Shown here: positions 54,371-64,000 of the stretch, piece after piece
Layout of the letters: the number at the start of each line of letters is the position of its first letter
Position numbering within the stretch: position 1 is the stretch's first letter
Source: Halolamina pelagica
GTDB lineage: Archaea; Halobacteriota; Halobacteria; Halobacteriales; Haloferacaceae
Reading direction: 5' to 3'
Assembly: GCF_001307315.1 (NCBI RefSeq)
Contig: NZ_LGUC01000001.1
Span: 1,612,001 to 1,676,000 of the forward strand
Length of the DNA stretch: 64,000 nt
Notes under the pieces: model-generated
What the model saw: the letters and a program-made list of their open reading frames with translations, nothing else
The model's database searches: none
What the model was told of the DNA's origin: nothing
Program-made: the position numbers and the translations under genes

Positions 54371-55272
54371 CCGAACTTGCCGGTGATGTAGTCCTCGACG
54401 CGCTGACTCCGGGGGTGCTCGAAGATCTGGTCGGTCTCGCCGTACTCGACGAGTTCGCCGCCCGTCAGGAACACCGCGGTCTGGTCGCTGATGCGGGCGG
54501 CCTGCTGCATGTTGTGGGTGACGACGACGACCGCATACTCCTCTGCCAGCTCCTCGATCAGGTCCTCGATCTTTGCGGTCGCGATGGGGTCGAGCGCGGA
54601 GGCTGGCTCGTCCATCAGGATCACGTCGGGGTCGACCGCCAGACAGCGGGCGATGCAGAGGCGCTGCTGCTGGCCGCCGGAGAGGCCGAGTGCGTTGTCG
54701 TCCAGGCGGTCGTTCACCTCCTCCCAGAGCGCGGCCCGGCGCAGCGCGCGCTCGACGAGTTCGTGCTCCTCGTCAGTATCGTCGCGGCCGAGCAGGCGGG
54801 CCAGCAGGCCCGTATCGAGGTCGCCGTGCTTGCGCGGGCCGTAGGAGATGTTGTCCTTGATCGACTTGGGGAAGGGGTTCGGCTCCTGGAACACCATCCC
54901 GACGCGCTTGCGGAGCTCCACGAGGTTCACGCCGTCGCTGTAGATCTCCTCGCCGTCGAGCGTGACCGACCCGTCGACGCTCGCGCTCTTGATCCGGTCG
55001 TTCATGCGGTTGAGACACCGCAGGAACGTCGACTTCCCGCAGCCGGAGGGGCCGATGAGCGCGGTCACCGACTCGTCGGGCACGTCGAGAGAGACGCTCT
55101 GGAGCGCCTTCTCCTCGCCGTAGTACACGTCGAGGTCCTCGGCGGCGATCTTGGCGTCGCCGGCGAACTCGTAGTCGGTCCACTCCTCGCGGACCTCCTC
55201 GCTGCTCTCGCCGGTGGTCGTCACTCGCTGCTCGGGCTGGGCCGTGCTGTTTCTGGATTCCGTCTCACTCAT
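54367..55272 (-). CDS. pstB: phosphate ABC transporter ATP-binding protein
   Basis: The 301-residue protein is intact. It has Walker A ([20 protein letters not shown]), the signature [20 protein letters not shown], Walker [17 protein letters not shown] and the switch [18 protein letters not shown]. The family motif [20 protein letters not shown] is clear. It has an acidic N-terminal extension of about 40 residues. It overlaps pstA by 8 bases and phoU at the other end. Confidence 0.95.
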   Translation of the reverse strand: MSETESRNSTAQPEQRVTTTGESSEEVREEWTDYEFAGDAKIAAEDLDVYYGEEKALQSVSLDVPDESVTALIGPSGCGKSTFLRCLNRMNDRIKSASVDGSVTLDGEEIYSDGVNLVELRKRVGMVFQEPNPFPKSIKDNISYGPRKHGDLDTGLLARLLGRDDTDEEHELVERALRRAALWEEVNDRLDDNALGLSGGQQQRLCIARCLAVDPDVILMDEPASALDPIATAKIEDLIEELAEEYAVVVVTHNMQQAARISDQTAVFLTGGELVEYGETDQIFEHPRSQRVEDYITGKFG

Positions 55273-56871
55273 GGTGTAGTTTCCGTCGGAAGTAGAGTCG
55301 GCTGCCGACGCCGATGGCGTAGAGGCCGACGACGACCAGCAGCAGGACGAGCGCGGTCCCCCACCCGAACTCGGTGTTGGTGAAGATCTCCTTGGGGAAC
55401 ACGCCCGCCGTGATCGTCGAGTACAGTTGGTAAGGCAGTGCGCTCGCGGGCGACAGCAGCGCCTCGTTCGTGACGAACGGGGGCTGGGCGGTGAGTGTGA
55501 AGCTGGTCAGGACGTTCGGCGTGTTGCTCGGATACGGCGACCCACCGAACACCAGCAGGAGGGGAGCGGTCTCGCCGGCGATGCGGCCGACGCCGAGGAT
55601 GACGCCGGTGATCGTGCCCGGCATCGCCGCCGGGAGCACGACGCTCCGGATCGTCTGCCACTTCGTCACGCCGAGGGCCGCGCTCGCGTCGCGGTGGGCG
55701 TCGGGGACGGCGAGGATCGCCTCCCGGCTGGTGATGAGCACCAGCGGCAGCAGCATGAAGCCGAGCACCAGTTGGCCCACGACGATGGAGTTCCCGCCGC
55801 TGATCCGCGGGACGAGAAACGCCAGCCCGAACAGGCCGAAGACGATGCTCGGCGTGCTCCAGAGCCCGTTGGTGGCGATCTCGACGACCTGCGTGAACCG
55901 GCCGCGCTCGGCGTACTCAGTCAGGAACACTGCGGCCCCGATGCCCAGCGGCACCGTGAAGCTGACCGCGCCGAACACCAGCCACAGCGTGCCGATCACT
56001 GCGGGTAGGACCCCCGGGATCTCGACGTACAGCCCGCCGGTCTGGTTCATCAGGAACGGGAACTCCGGCCACGGGAGGCCGACGCCGACGAACGGAACGG
56101 TGAACTGCCCGCCGAAGAGGCTCGTCCCCGTGAGCATCGTCTGGAGGCCGTTGGTGACGATGAACGCGATCAGCAGCGCGAGCACGGCCAGCATCGCGAA
56201 CACGACCGAGCCGATGAGGTAGTACGCGCCCGCCTGGCGCCCTTCGGCGCCGAAGCCCTCCTTGGCCTTGCCGGCGCTCCACGCACCGAGGAGGGTGCCG
56301 AACACGACCAGGATCGGGACGAGTTCGCTGCCGGGGAACTCCGCGGAGGACCACGCTGGCGACCACGTCCAGCCGGCGCCGATCCCGCCGGTGACGATGA
56401 ACCCGCCGAGCAGCAGCAGAATCGCCGCCACGGGGATCGTCGACCCCACGTCCTCGCGGGGAGCACCGCGCCGAGGAAGCCGCCGATGCCGAAGACGGCG
56501 GCGACAGGCAGCCAGAGTACGGTTGCGTCACCGAGCGCGAGCGTTCCGACGAGTCCGCCGAGAATCGCCCACAGCAGGCCGAACACTGCGCCGACGACGA
56601 CGCCCGCGGTCGACGACGGCGCCGTGTCGACGTAGTCGAGTCGCGATCCCACACCGACGAACGCGAGGCCGCCGCCGATGACGACGAGGCCGACGCCGAG
56701 CAGGTTCAGGACGGGCAGCCCAGCGACCGTCGCCGCCTCGTCGACCCACTGCAGGAGCAGCAGCCACGAACCGACGAACGTGAGCACGGCGGCGCCGAGC
56801 ACGCCCAGCGACAGGAGGTCGCCGGTCGTGGAGTCCGCAGCCGCCAGCTCGGTCCGGTTGACGTTGCTCAT
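55265..56871 (-). CDS. pstA: phosphate ABC transporter permease PstA (one frame break)
   Basis: The joined protein is about 536 residues, long for PstA because of an N-terminal membrane extension with about five extra segments. The permease core includes [40 protein letters not shown] and the cytoplasmic loop [20 protein letters not shown]. One base is missing at 56458-56461; correction gives [20 protein letters not shown]. The start overlaps the pstC stop in ATGA. PstA and PstC form the membrane channel. Confidence 0.88.
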
Positions 56872-58024
56872 TGGTCACCGCCGAGCTTCTGGTACATGCG
56901 CCACTCGACGTACTGGGAGCCGATACTCAGGATCATCACCATCACGAACAGGACGACGCCCGCGGCGAACAGCGCGCTCATGTGGATGCCGCTGGCGTTA
57001 CCGCCCTCGAAGGCGATGACGGTGGTCAACGTCTCGCCGTAGTTCGAGAAGGCGTCGAACACCGGCGAGGGGAACCCTTTCGTGTGGGTCAGCATCACCG
57101 TCGCCGCCATCGTCTCGCCCATCGCCCGGCCGATGCCGAGCAGGACGCCCGCGGAGACGCCGGAGAGCCCGGCCGGGATGGTGACGCTCTTGGTGGTCTG
57201 CCACTCGGTCGAGCCCATCGCGAGCGCGCCGCTTTTGATCGGCTCCGGAACGGCGTTGAGCGCGTCCTCGGCGACGGTGACGACCGTCGGCAGCGCCATG
57301 ATGCCGATCATCAGGCCGGCCGCGAAGTACGTCCCGATCGTCGGGGTACCGAACTCGATGTAGAAGTACTGGTTCACGATCGTGAGGCCGATGAACCCGT
57401 ACGTGATCGAGGGATGCCGGCCATCAGCTCGATCCCGGGTTTGACCACCTCGCGAACGCGCCGCGGGGCGATCTCGCTCACGAACACGGCGCCGGCGATC
57501 CCGATCGGCGCCGCGATCAGCGTCGCGATGACGGTCGTGATCGCGGTGCCGAGCATCATCGGCGTCAGCGACCAGACGCCGTTTCGGCCCCACAGATCTT
57601 TGCCGAGCGCCGGGTTCTCCATTGCGGGGTTGCGAACCTGCGTGAACAGGTCGATCCCCATCGCCCTGACCGCGGGGACGGACTCGAGCAACAGGAACGC
57701 GACGATCAGCGTCAGAATCGACACCGTGGCGACGGTCGTAAGGAACGTCAGTGCTTTCGCGGCCTCGGCTTGGTAGCGGTACCAGCCGACACCCATGGTC
57801 GCGAGGAACGCCAGGACGGGGACGACGGTCCACTGGGAGCCGGCGAGGAACAGCAGGAACGTCGTCAGTACCGACCCGAACACGAGGCCGTGCATCGCGA
57901 TGGCGCCGTCCTCGGTCCGTGAGCGGTAGTCGCGTGCCCACTGTTTCGTCGCTTCGGCGCGCCGGGTGGCGGCCGTTCGCAGTTCGGTCGGGAGGTGTCC
58001 GACCGACGGGAGTGATTGGGTCAT
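56868..58024 (-). CDS. pstC: phosphate ABC transporter permease PstC (one frame break)
   Basis: The joined protein is about 386 residues. The N-terminal part contains EDGAIAMHGLVFGSVLTTF and GIDLFTQVRNPAMENPALGK. It continues with APIGIAGAVFVSEIAPRRVR and, after one base is restored at 57411-57413, ELMAGIPSITYGFIGLTIV. The cytoplasmic loop is AMGSTEWQTTKSVTIPAGLS and the end is RAMGETMAATVMLTHTKGF. It lies between pstS and pstA. Confidence 0.9.
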
Positions 58025-58081
58025 GAATGTATACGTGCGTTAATAAATCCGCGATGGGGGCCAACAGCGGGAGCCGGCGGT

Positions 58082-59215
58082 CTACTCGTACTTCGAGGCT
58101 GCGACCTTCTCGCGCTGGGCCTCCAGCCGGTCGCTGGGAAGCTTGAAGTAGTTGTTCCCGGCGACGAACACCTCCTGACCGAAGTCGCTCAGACAGAAGT
58201 TGATGAAGGCCGCCTCCTTCCGGGAGGTGTCCTCGTACGTGTAGGCGTGCAGGTCACGCGAGAGCGGGTAGTCCTGGGCGCCGAGGTTCTTGCCGTACTC
58301 GTACAGGGTGCCGTCGATCTCGAGCCCGATCGGCGGCGTCCCGCCGTCTTCCTCGACGAACGCCAGCGCGATGTAGGCGATGGCGTTGTTGGCCTGCCCG
58401 ACTGCCTGCTGGAGCTGCTGGTTCTGGCCGAAGCGCTGGTCGGGGCTGATGGGCTCTTCGGGGTCGCCGTAGACGTTGTTCCGGAACGCGGTGTCGGTCC
58501 CCGAACCCTCGGCGCGACCCAGCGCGAGGATCTCGCGGTCGGGGCCGCCGACCTCGTTCCAGTTGGTGATCTCGCCCTTGTAGATACCGCGCAGTTCGTC
58601 GATGGTGATCGACTCGAGCCCCGCATCAGCGATCTCTGGGCTGACGACGATCGGCTGGCCGTCGACGCCGACGACGTGGTCGACGAAGTCGTCGAGACCC
58701 TCGGCGTCCTCACCGAGTTCCGACGCCGCCGAGGAGCTCGCGTCGCCGATGTCGACGCGACCCTCCATGACGCCCTCGATACCCGTGCCAGAGTGGCTCA
58801 GCGCGATACTCACGCGGAACGGCGGCACGGAGCGGTCGCCGGTCTCCTCGTAGCCGTAGTCCTGCGCGAAGAAGTCGGCGAGCCGCATGTCGGTGCCGTA
58901 CTCGTCGGCCCACTCCTGGGGCCAGTAGTCCTCGTCGCCGGCCTCGGGGTTGGAGTTCCAGTAGCTCGAGGCGGTGTTCGTGATCGGAAACACCGTCGAG
59001 GAGCCGTCGCCAGTGAGAACCGAGGTGTCCAGTCCGCCAGAGCCGCTGTCGGTGCTCTGACTCCCGGAGTCGTCGGAATCGTCCGAGTCGTCGTCGGCCG
59101 GCGTGTCGGTGCCGCTGCCGCCGGAACAGCCCGCGACCGCCGCCGCGCCAGCGGCGCCGGTGGTAGCGATGAACTTGCGTCGCGACAGTCGCCCTGCCTC
59201 TGGGTCGGGTGCCAT
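58082..59215 (-). CDS. pstS: phosphate-binding lipoprotein PstS
   Basis: The 377-residue protein is intact. A Tat signal (LSRRKFIATTGAAGAAAVAG) is followed by a lipobox cysteine and a Ser/Asp/Thr-rich linker of about 35 residues. The mature domain has the phosphate-site segments LTGDGSSTVFPITNTASSYW and SIALSHSGTGIEGVMEGRVD, with GRAEGSGTDTAFRNNVYGD later. It captures phosphate outside the cell and hands it to PstC and PstA. The Tat route is common for haloarchaeal binding proteins. Its gene heads the operon, with a 57-base gap to pstC. Confidence 0.93.
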   Translation of the reverse strand: MAPDPEAGRLSRRKFIATTGAAGAAAVAGCSGGSGTDTPADDDSDDSDDSGSQSTDSGSGGLDTSVLTGDGSSTVFPITNTASSYWNSNPEAGDEDYWPQEWADEYGTDMRLADFFAQDYGYEETGDRSVPPFRVSIALSHSGTGIEGVMEGRVDIGDASSSAASELGEDAEGLDDFVDHVVGVDGQPIVVSPEIADAGLESITIDELRGIYKGEITNWNEVGGPDREILALGRAEGSGTDTAFRNNVYGDPEEPISPDQRFGQNQQLQQAVGQANNAIAYIALAFVEEDGGTPPIGLEIDGTLYEYGKNLGAQDYPLSRDLHAYTYEDTSRKEAAFINFCLSDFGQEVFVAGNNYFKLPSDRLEAQREKVAASKYE

Positions 59216-59248
59216 CACCTGAATCGGGGCAGTGTACAAGTAAAGCGG

Positions 59249-59256
59249 TTTATAAT
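59249..59256 (-). promoter_or_regulatory. TATA box for the pst operon
   Basis: On the minus strand ATTATAAA lies 34-41 bases before the pstS ATG. The surrounding 59220-59340 region is AT-rich for this genome. A phosphate-control element may lie here, but I do not see a clear palindrome. Confidence 0.5.
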
Positions 59257-59455
59257 AGGGGTACTGACCGCTACAATAACTCCACAGCACTCCACCGTCC
59301 GGGGACGAGTACACGTGACACATGTATCGCTATATACCTCTCCCGATCGCTCAGAAACCGAGCAGTTCGCCCGCTCACCCCCGCCGGTCGAGGTCGGTGG
59401 CCGCAGCGTCGTGGTCGCCGGTAGAGCGAAGGGCGGCCATCCCCAACACGCGGCT

Positions 59456-59767
59456 ATGACTGTAGTCGCGTTCCTCTCCGTGGCACCGGCGACCGACGAA
59501 TCGATGGGCTCCGAAGTCGCGAAAGCGGTGGCGGCGCTGGAGGAGTTCGACGTGAGCTACGAGACCACCCCGATGGGGACGACCATCGAGGCCGACGAGA
59601 TCGGCGAGATCTTCGCCGCGGCGCAGGCCGCCCACGAGGCCGTCGACGGCGACCGGGTGGGGACGTTCCTGAAGATCGACGACAAACGTACCAGCGACGC
59701 CGACGCCGCAGCGAAAGTCGAGGCGGTGGAAGCAGCGCTGGGTCGGGAGGCCAAGCGGGAGCGCTGA
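59456..59767 (+). CDS. thiamine-binding MTH1187/YkoF-like protein
   Basis: This 103-residue protein is a small ferredoxin-like fold of the MTH1187 (DUF77) family. It begins TVVAFLSVAPATDESMGSEV and contains FDVSYETTPMGTTIEADEIG and VGTFLKIDDKRTSDADAAAK. Family members bind thiamine or related compounds. The ATG at 59456 starts at the first strand; the upstream extension in frame is not like the family. It is divergent from pstS. Confidence 0.85.
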   Translation: MTVVAFLSVAPATDESMGSEVAKAVAALEEFDVSYETTPMGTTIEADEIGEIFAAAQAAHEAVDGDRVGTFLKIDDKRTSDADAAAKVEAVEAALGREAKRER

Positions 59768-59903
59768 GCCCGCGCAGCATAAGCGGATGGATGCGGTATA
59801 TAGCCGTACGGGGTGTTCATAGCAACGACTTACCCCGCGGCAAGCTGCTCTTACTCAGCGCCCGAGCCGCGTCGACCGCGGGAGAGCCGCCCCTCAGACC
59901 ACA

Positions 59904-60610
59904 ATGACCACGCCACCGCAGTTCAACGACGACGTCGAGCCCCACCACCGCCGACTGGCCGCCGATGAGTACGACGAACTGTACGTCGTCGGCGACGTTC
60001 ACGGGAGCTTCGCCGAACTCGAAACGCTGCTTGAGGAGCTGTCACTCGGCCCGAACGATATGGTCGTCTTCGTCGGCGACCTCATCAGGAAGGGGCCCCA
60101 CAGCCCCGAGGTGATCGACCTCGTCCGCGAGCGTGACGACCTCATCAGCGTGCGCGGCAACAACGAACAGAAGCTGCTCCGTGGCGAGAAAGACCCCGAC
60201 TGGCTCCGCGAGGGCGACCGCCCGTTCTTCGAGTCGCTCCCGGTCGCGATCTCCTTCGAGGACGCGCTCGTCGTCCACGGCGGCGTCGACCCGTCGCGGC
60301 CACTCGCCGAGCACTCCATCGAGGACCTACTCACCATGCGGGCGCCGGCCGGCGACGGCTACGACGGCCCGTTCTGGTACGAGGCGTACGACGGCCCACA
60401 CCGCGTGTTCTTCGGCCACACGGTCCACGAGCGGCCGGTCGTCCGCGAGCACGCGGTCGCGCTCGACACCGGCTGCGTCTACGGGGGACGCTCACCGCGT
60501 ACGACTACCGGTGCGACTCGGTGGTCACCGTCGACCCATCGGTGACACACGAGGGCCGGTGCGACTCGAAGTTCGTCGAGCCGGCCGGGCAGTCCGTCAC
60601 CCCGACCTGA
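59904..60610 (+). CDS. calcineurin-like metallophosphatase (one frame break)
   Basis: The joined protein is about 235 residues. The metal-site motifs are in order: YVVGDVHGSFAELETLLEEL, VVFVGDLIRKGPHSPEV, SVRGNNEQKLL, DALVVHGGVDPSRP and FFGHTVHERPVVREHAVALD. This set matches PP2A-like or PrpE/ApaH-type phosphatases. The run 60483-60487 is one base short; correction gives GGTLTAYDYRCDSVVTVDPS and a stop at 60608. The substrate could be a phosphoprotein or a dinucleotide polyphosphate. Confidence 0.83.
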
Positions 60611-60755
60611 GACGCTCCCGTTGTCGACGACCGGTCGACCGCATTCCCACGATGACACACGATACCCACTGGCCCGAGAGCCACGCCGACGCAGCGCAGC
60701 CGTTCCGAAACCAACAGTTATCACGCACCGCACCGTCCGTTCACGGAGTTGTCAC

Positions 60756-63104
60756 ATGACCGAGCCGGCGTTGACTGACCCCGAGTACTACCTCAACCGG
60801 GAGCTGTCCGAACTCGCGTTCCAGGAGCGGGTGCTCGCGGAGGGGACCGACGAGCGAAACCCGCCGCTTGAGCGACTCCGCTTTCTCGCGTACTTCACGA
60901 AGAACACGGACGAGTTCTTCATGAAGCGCGTCGGCGGCCTCAAACAGCAGATCGACGCCGGCGTGACCGAAACGACCCCCGACGGCCGAACCCCCGAGGA
61001 GCAGTGGACGGAAGTGCTCGAGCGGGCCCGCCCGCTGTTCCGCCGCCAGACGGAGTACTGGCAGTCGACGCTCCAGCCCGAGTTGGCCGACGCCGGGGTC
61101 GAGGTGCTCGACTACGGGGACCTGACCGACGACGAGAGCGCGGCGCTGCGGCGCTACTTCGAGGAGACGGTGCTCCCGACGCTGACGCCGCTGTCGTTCG
61201 ATCCGGCCCACCCGTTCCCGTTCATCTCGAACCGATCGCTCTCGCTGGCGGTGCTGTCGCGTGGCGTCGACGGCGACCTGACGTTCACCCGGATCAAGAT
61301 CCCGAAAAACCAGTCCCGACTCGTCGAGGTGCCCGACGACGGCGGGCGGTACGTTCTACTCGAGGACCTGATCGAGGCGAACCTCGACCTCCTGTTGCCC
61401 AACCTCGAGATCGTCGACGTCTCGACGTTCAAGGTCACGCGCAACGCCGAGGTGCGCCGCAACGAGGAGGTCGCCGAGGACCTCATCGACATGATCGAGG
61501 AGGTGATCGAGCAGCGCCGGTTTGCGACCGCGGTCCGCCTCGAGATCGAGCCCGGGATGGCCGAGCGCTCCCGATCGATCCTGAAGGAGAACCTCGACGT
61601 GACCGAGCAGGAGGTGTTCGAGCGCGAGGGCCCGATCGACTTCGAGGACTTCTTCGAGTTGGTCGACCTCCCCCGGCCGGAGCTCAAACTGCCGGCGTGG
61701 TCGCCGAAACCCCACCCGCGGCTTCGCGCGGTCGACGACGCCGCCGACGGCGAGGGCGGCATCTTCGCGGAGATCCGTCAGGGGGACATCCTGGCCCACC
61801 ACCCGTACCACTCCTTCGAAGGGACGGTCCAGGATTTCCTCGACGCGGCCGCGAACGACCCGAACGTGCTGGCGGTGAAAGCCGCCATCTACCGCACGGC
61901 GAGCGACTCGAAGGTGATCCAGAGCCTCATCGACGCCGCCGACAACGGCAAGCAGGTCGCGGTGATGGTCGAACTCAAAGCGCGCTTCGACGAGAAGAAC
62001 AACCTCGAGTGGGTCCGCCGGCTGGAAGAGGAGGGGATCCATGTCGCCTACGGCACCGTCGGGCTGAAGACCCACACCAAGACCGCGCTCGTGGTCCGCC
62101 GGGAGGACGACGGCGTCAAGCTCTACTCCCACGTCGGAACGGGGAACTACCACTCCGGTACTGCACAGGGGTACAGCGACCTGGGGCTGCTGACCGCCGA
62201 CCGAGACATCGGCCAGGACCTCACCCGGCTGTTCAACTTCTTCACGGGGCCGTCACTCGACGAACAGTTCCGCAAGCTGCTGATCGCGCCGGTGACGATG
62301 CGGGACCGCTTCGTCGACCTCGTGCGCCGCGAGGCCGACCACGCTCGCGAGGGCCGGCGCGCCCGGATCGTCGTGAAGGTGAACGGGCTGGAGGACCCCC
62401 AGATGGTCGAGGAGCTGTACCGGGCGTCGATGGCCGGCGTGGAGATCGACCTGATCGTGCGGGACATCTGCCGGCTCCGGCCGGGGCTGGAAGGGATCAG
62501 CGAGACCGTCACGGTTCACTCCGTCGTCGGCCGGTTTCTCGAACACGCCCGGATCTTCTACTTCGAGAACGCCGCCGATCCGGAGTGGTACATCGGCTCG
62601 GCCGACTGGATGACGCGGAACCTCGACTATCGTGTGGAGGCCGTGACTCCCGTCGACGACCCGACGCTGCGCGAACAGCTCCGGTTCGTGCTCGAGGCAA
62701 CGTTCCACGACAACCGTCGCCGCTGGCTGATGCAGCCCGACGGGAGCTACGAACGGGTCGAACCGGCGCCCGACGAGCCGGTCCGTGACGTTCAACAGTT
62801 GCTCATGGACGCGACGACGGCGGCCGTCAAGGACGGGTACGGCCCGGGGATGCGCGTCGACGACACGGTCGTCGATGGGGAGCTGTTGATCGAACCGACC
62901 GAGACGGCGACGGAAGAGCCCAGGAGCGAGAACGAACACGAGACGACCGACGACCGAACGCTGTTCGACACCCACCCAGATCAGTGGTACCGCCCGGACA
63001 GCGACGAACACGACTGGGCGGTCCGGACCGCCGACGGTGGCCGTCGTTACTTCAAGACCCGCGAGGGCGCGCTCGACTGCCTGCGCCGGGAGCACGGCGA
63101 CTGA
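60756..63104 (+). CDS. ppk1: polyphosphate kinase
   Basis: The 782-residue protein is intact. The N-terminal domain starts EYYLNRELSELAFQERVLAE and includes YFTKNTDEFFMKRVGGLKQQ. The phosphorylated histidine is in LYSHVGTGNYHSGTAQGYSD at about residue 458, and the second catalytic histidine is in EHARIFYFENAADPEWYIGS at about residue 595. The acidic tail of about 80 residues is extra, ending TREGALDCLRREHGD. It builds polyphosphate from ATP. It lies with the pst operon and a phosphatase, which fits storage of imported phosphate. Confidence 0.95.
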   Translation: MTEPALTDPEYYLNRELSELAFQERVLAEGTDERNPPLERLRFLAYFTKNTDEFFMKRVGGLKQQIDAGVTETTPDGRTPEEQWTEVLERARPLFRRQTEYWQSTLQPELADAGVEVLDYGDLTDDESAALRRYFEETVLPTLTPLSFDPAHPFPFISNRSLSLAVLSRGVDGDLTFTRIKIPKNQSRLVEVPDDGGRYVLLEDLIEANLDLLLPNLEIVDVSTFKVTRNAEVRRNEEVAEDLIDMIEEVIEQRRFATAVRLEIEPGMAERSRSILKENLDVTEQEVFEREGPIDFEDFFELVDLPRPELKLPAWSPKPHPRLRAVDDAADGEGGIFAEIRQGDILAHHPYHSFEGTVQDFLDAAANDPNVLAVKAAIYRTASDSKVIQSLIDAADNGKQVAVMVELKARFDEKNNLEWVRRLEEEGIHVAYGTVGLKTHTKTALVVRREDDGVKLYSHVGTGNYHSGTAQGYSDLGLLTADRDIGQDLTRLFNFFTGPSLDEQFRKLLIAPVTMRDRFVDLVRREADHAREGRRARIVVKVNGLEDPQMVEELYRASMAGVEIDLIVRDICRLRPGLEGISETVTVHSVVGRFLEHARIFYFENAADPEWYIGSADWMTRNLDYRVEAVTPVDDPTLREQLRFVLEATFHDNRRRWLMQPDGSYERVEPAPDEPVRDVQQLLMDATTAAVKDGYGPGMRVDDTVVDGELLIEPTETATEEPRSENEHETTDDRTLFDTHPDQWYRPDSDEHDWAVRTADGGRRYFKTREGALDCLRREHGD

Positions 63105-63162
63105 TCGGGCCGGGTCGGTACGGGACTGAAAACCCTTTACGCGGTGACGCGGGAGTACGCGT

Positions 63163-64000
63163 ATGGAGAGCATCAACCGGATGGCGGTCGAGCTCGTCGA
63201 CGAGGCGCTCGACTTCGCCGACGAGCTCAACGTCACGCCCTACGAACTCGACTCGGGCGCGACCGTGCTCGACTTCGGCGTCGAAGTCGACGGCGGCGTC
63301 GAGGCGGGCGTGCTACTGGCAGAGATTCAGACGGCGGGGCTGGCGACGATCACGACCCGGACGGGCCGCGTCGACGGCGCGCCGGTCCCCCACGTCGAAC
63401 TGTCGACGGACCACCCCGGCGTGGCGCTGCTCTGTTCGCAGAAGGCTGGCTGGGAGCTGGACTTCGACGTGTACGACGGGCTCGGCTCCGGGCCGGCCCG
63501 TGCGCTGGTCGGCCAGGAGACCGAGTTCGAAGCGGTCGGCTACTACGACGAGTTCGACCTGACCGTCCTGGCGGTCGAGAGCATCGATCTCCCCGACGAG
63601 CGGGTCGCGAGCCACGTCGCCGACCTCGCGGGCGTCGAGGAGAGCGGCGTGTTCCTGCCGACGTTCGCCCTCGGGTCGATCTCGGGCAGCGTCGCCGCGG
63701 GCGCTCGCGCCCCGGAGTCGGCGGTCTGGCAGCTGTTCGAGGCCGGCTACGACCCCGACGACGTGCTCTCGGTCTCCGGGAGCGCGCCCGTCGCGCCGGT
63801 CGGCTACGACGAGAGCGAGGCGATGGCCCGTACCAACGACGCGCTGGCCTACGGCGGCGAGGTCCACCTCACGGTCGCCCGCGACGACGCCGACGCGTTC
63901 GAGGCCATCACCTCGGCGGCCGGCGCGGAGTTCGGGGCGCCGTTCGCCGACATCTTCGCGGCCCACGACTGGGACTTCGAGGCGCTGCCGGAGTCGGTGT
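63163..64000 (+). CDS. mch: methenyltetrahydromethanopterin cyclohydrolase, partial
   Basis: The frame is open from ATG 63163 to the right edge, giving 279 residues; the family is around 310-320. It begins ESINRMAVELVDEALDFADE, with LATITTRTGRVDGAPVPHVE and LSVSGSAPVAPVGYDESEAM later, which fits Mch. In haloarchaea the enzyme works in C1 transfer, probably on tetrahydrofolate-type carriers, since these organisms are not methanogens. A TATA-like stretch AAAACCCTTTA at about 63129-63139 lies about 24-34 bases before the ATG. Confidence 0.88.
   Translation, partial: MESINRMAVELVDEALDFADELNVTPYELDSGATVLDFGVEVDGGVEAGVLLAEIQTAGLATITTRTGRVDGAPVPHVELSTDHPGVALLCSQKAGWELDFDVYDGLGSGPARALVGQETEFEAVGYYDEFDLTVLAVESIDLPDERVASHVADLAGVEESGVFLPTFALGSISGSVAAGARAPESAVWQLFEAGYDPDDVLSVSGSAPVAPVGYDESEAMARTNDALAYGGEVHLTVARDDADAFEAITSAAGAEFGAPFADIFAAHDWDFEALPESV

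Noticed and set aside
1-64000. CRISPR arrays, tRNA or rRNA genes
   Set aside because: No regularly spaced repeats and no tRNA- or rRNA-like stretches were recognised in the intergenic regions I read; a covariance-model search would be more sensitive.

Overview
The window looks like chromosome from a haloarchaeon (class Halobacteria). The DNA is GC-rich and the predicted proteins are very acidic. It has an archaeal basal transcription factor (TFB), archaeal-type GatC/GatA, TATA boxes about 25-35 bases before start codons (the leaderless style), Tat lipoproteins, and haloarchaeal signalling domains (HalOD1, DICT, DUF7344-type winged helix). Arginine is made on a LysW carrier, and an mch gene runs off the right edge. 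The genus cannot be fixed from sequence alone. I see no rRNA, tRNA, CRISPR array or intact insertion sequence.

One quality point controls how the window must be read. About 31 single-base frame breaks hit about 24 genes, nearly all at G or C runs that are one base too short. Many of the genes are housekeeping (argG, argH, argF, serA, serB, pstA, pstC, phoU). Adding one base restores a family-typical protein each time, so I treat these as sequence errors and give whole-gene coordinates.

Layout. 1-15 kb: a cupin, a metal-binding HMA protein, a divergent CetZ-like tubulin, a DUF7344/DICT/HalOD1 sensory group, a sulfate/molybdate transporter followed by rhodanese and JAMM genes, a TPP enzyme, an aldo/keto reductase carrying a palindromic insert, cytidine deaminase, gatC-gatA, an acyl-CoA dehydrogenase and tfb. 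15-18 kb: a lipoprotein, a class III aminotransferase and a membrane coiled-coil protein. 18.8-25.3 kb: a cell-surface and secretion island with a DUF5305 protein, a Sec11/SipW-type signal peptidase, a rhomboid protease, a large PGF-type surface protein, a winged-helix regulator with membrane segments, and a secreted protein with a repeat tail. 25-31 kb: CoA transferase, aldo/keto reductase, a truncated erythromycin-esterase-like gene, a zinc-ribbon pair, cspA, formamidase and creatininase.

30.8-40 kb: arginine biosynthesis, argG-argH and then lysW-argX-argC-argB-argD-argE-argF, with 1-4 base overlaps at most junctions. 40-47.5 kb: an aminotransferase, L-2-hydroxyglutarate oxidase, a lipoprotein, an M20 peptidase and a membrane histidine kinase. 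47.5-53.3 kb: serA and serB, a rhodanese/MBL persulfide dioxygenase-like enzyme, a DUF2892 membrane protein, thioredoxin and a class V aminotransferase. 53.4-63.1 kb: phosphate handling, pstS-pstC-pstA-pstB-phoU, then a thiamine-binding protein, a metallophosphatase and ppk1. mch begins at 63163.
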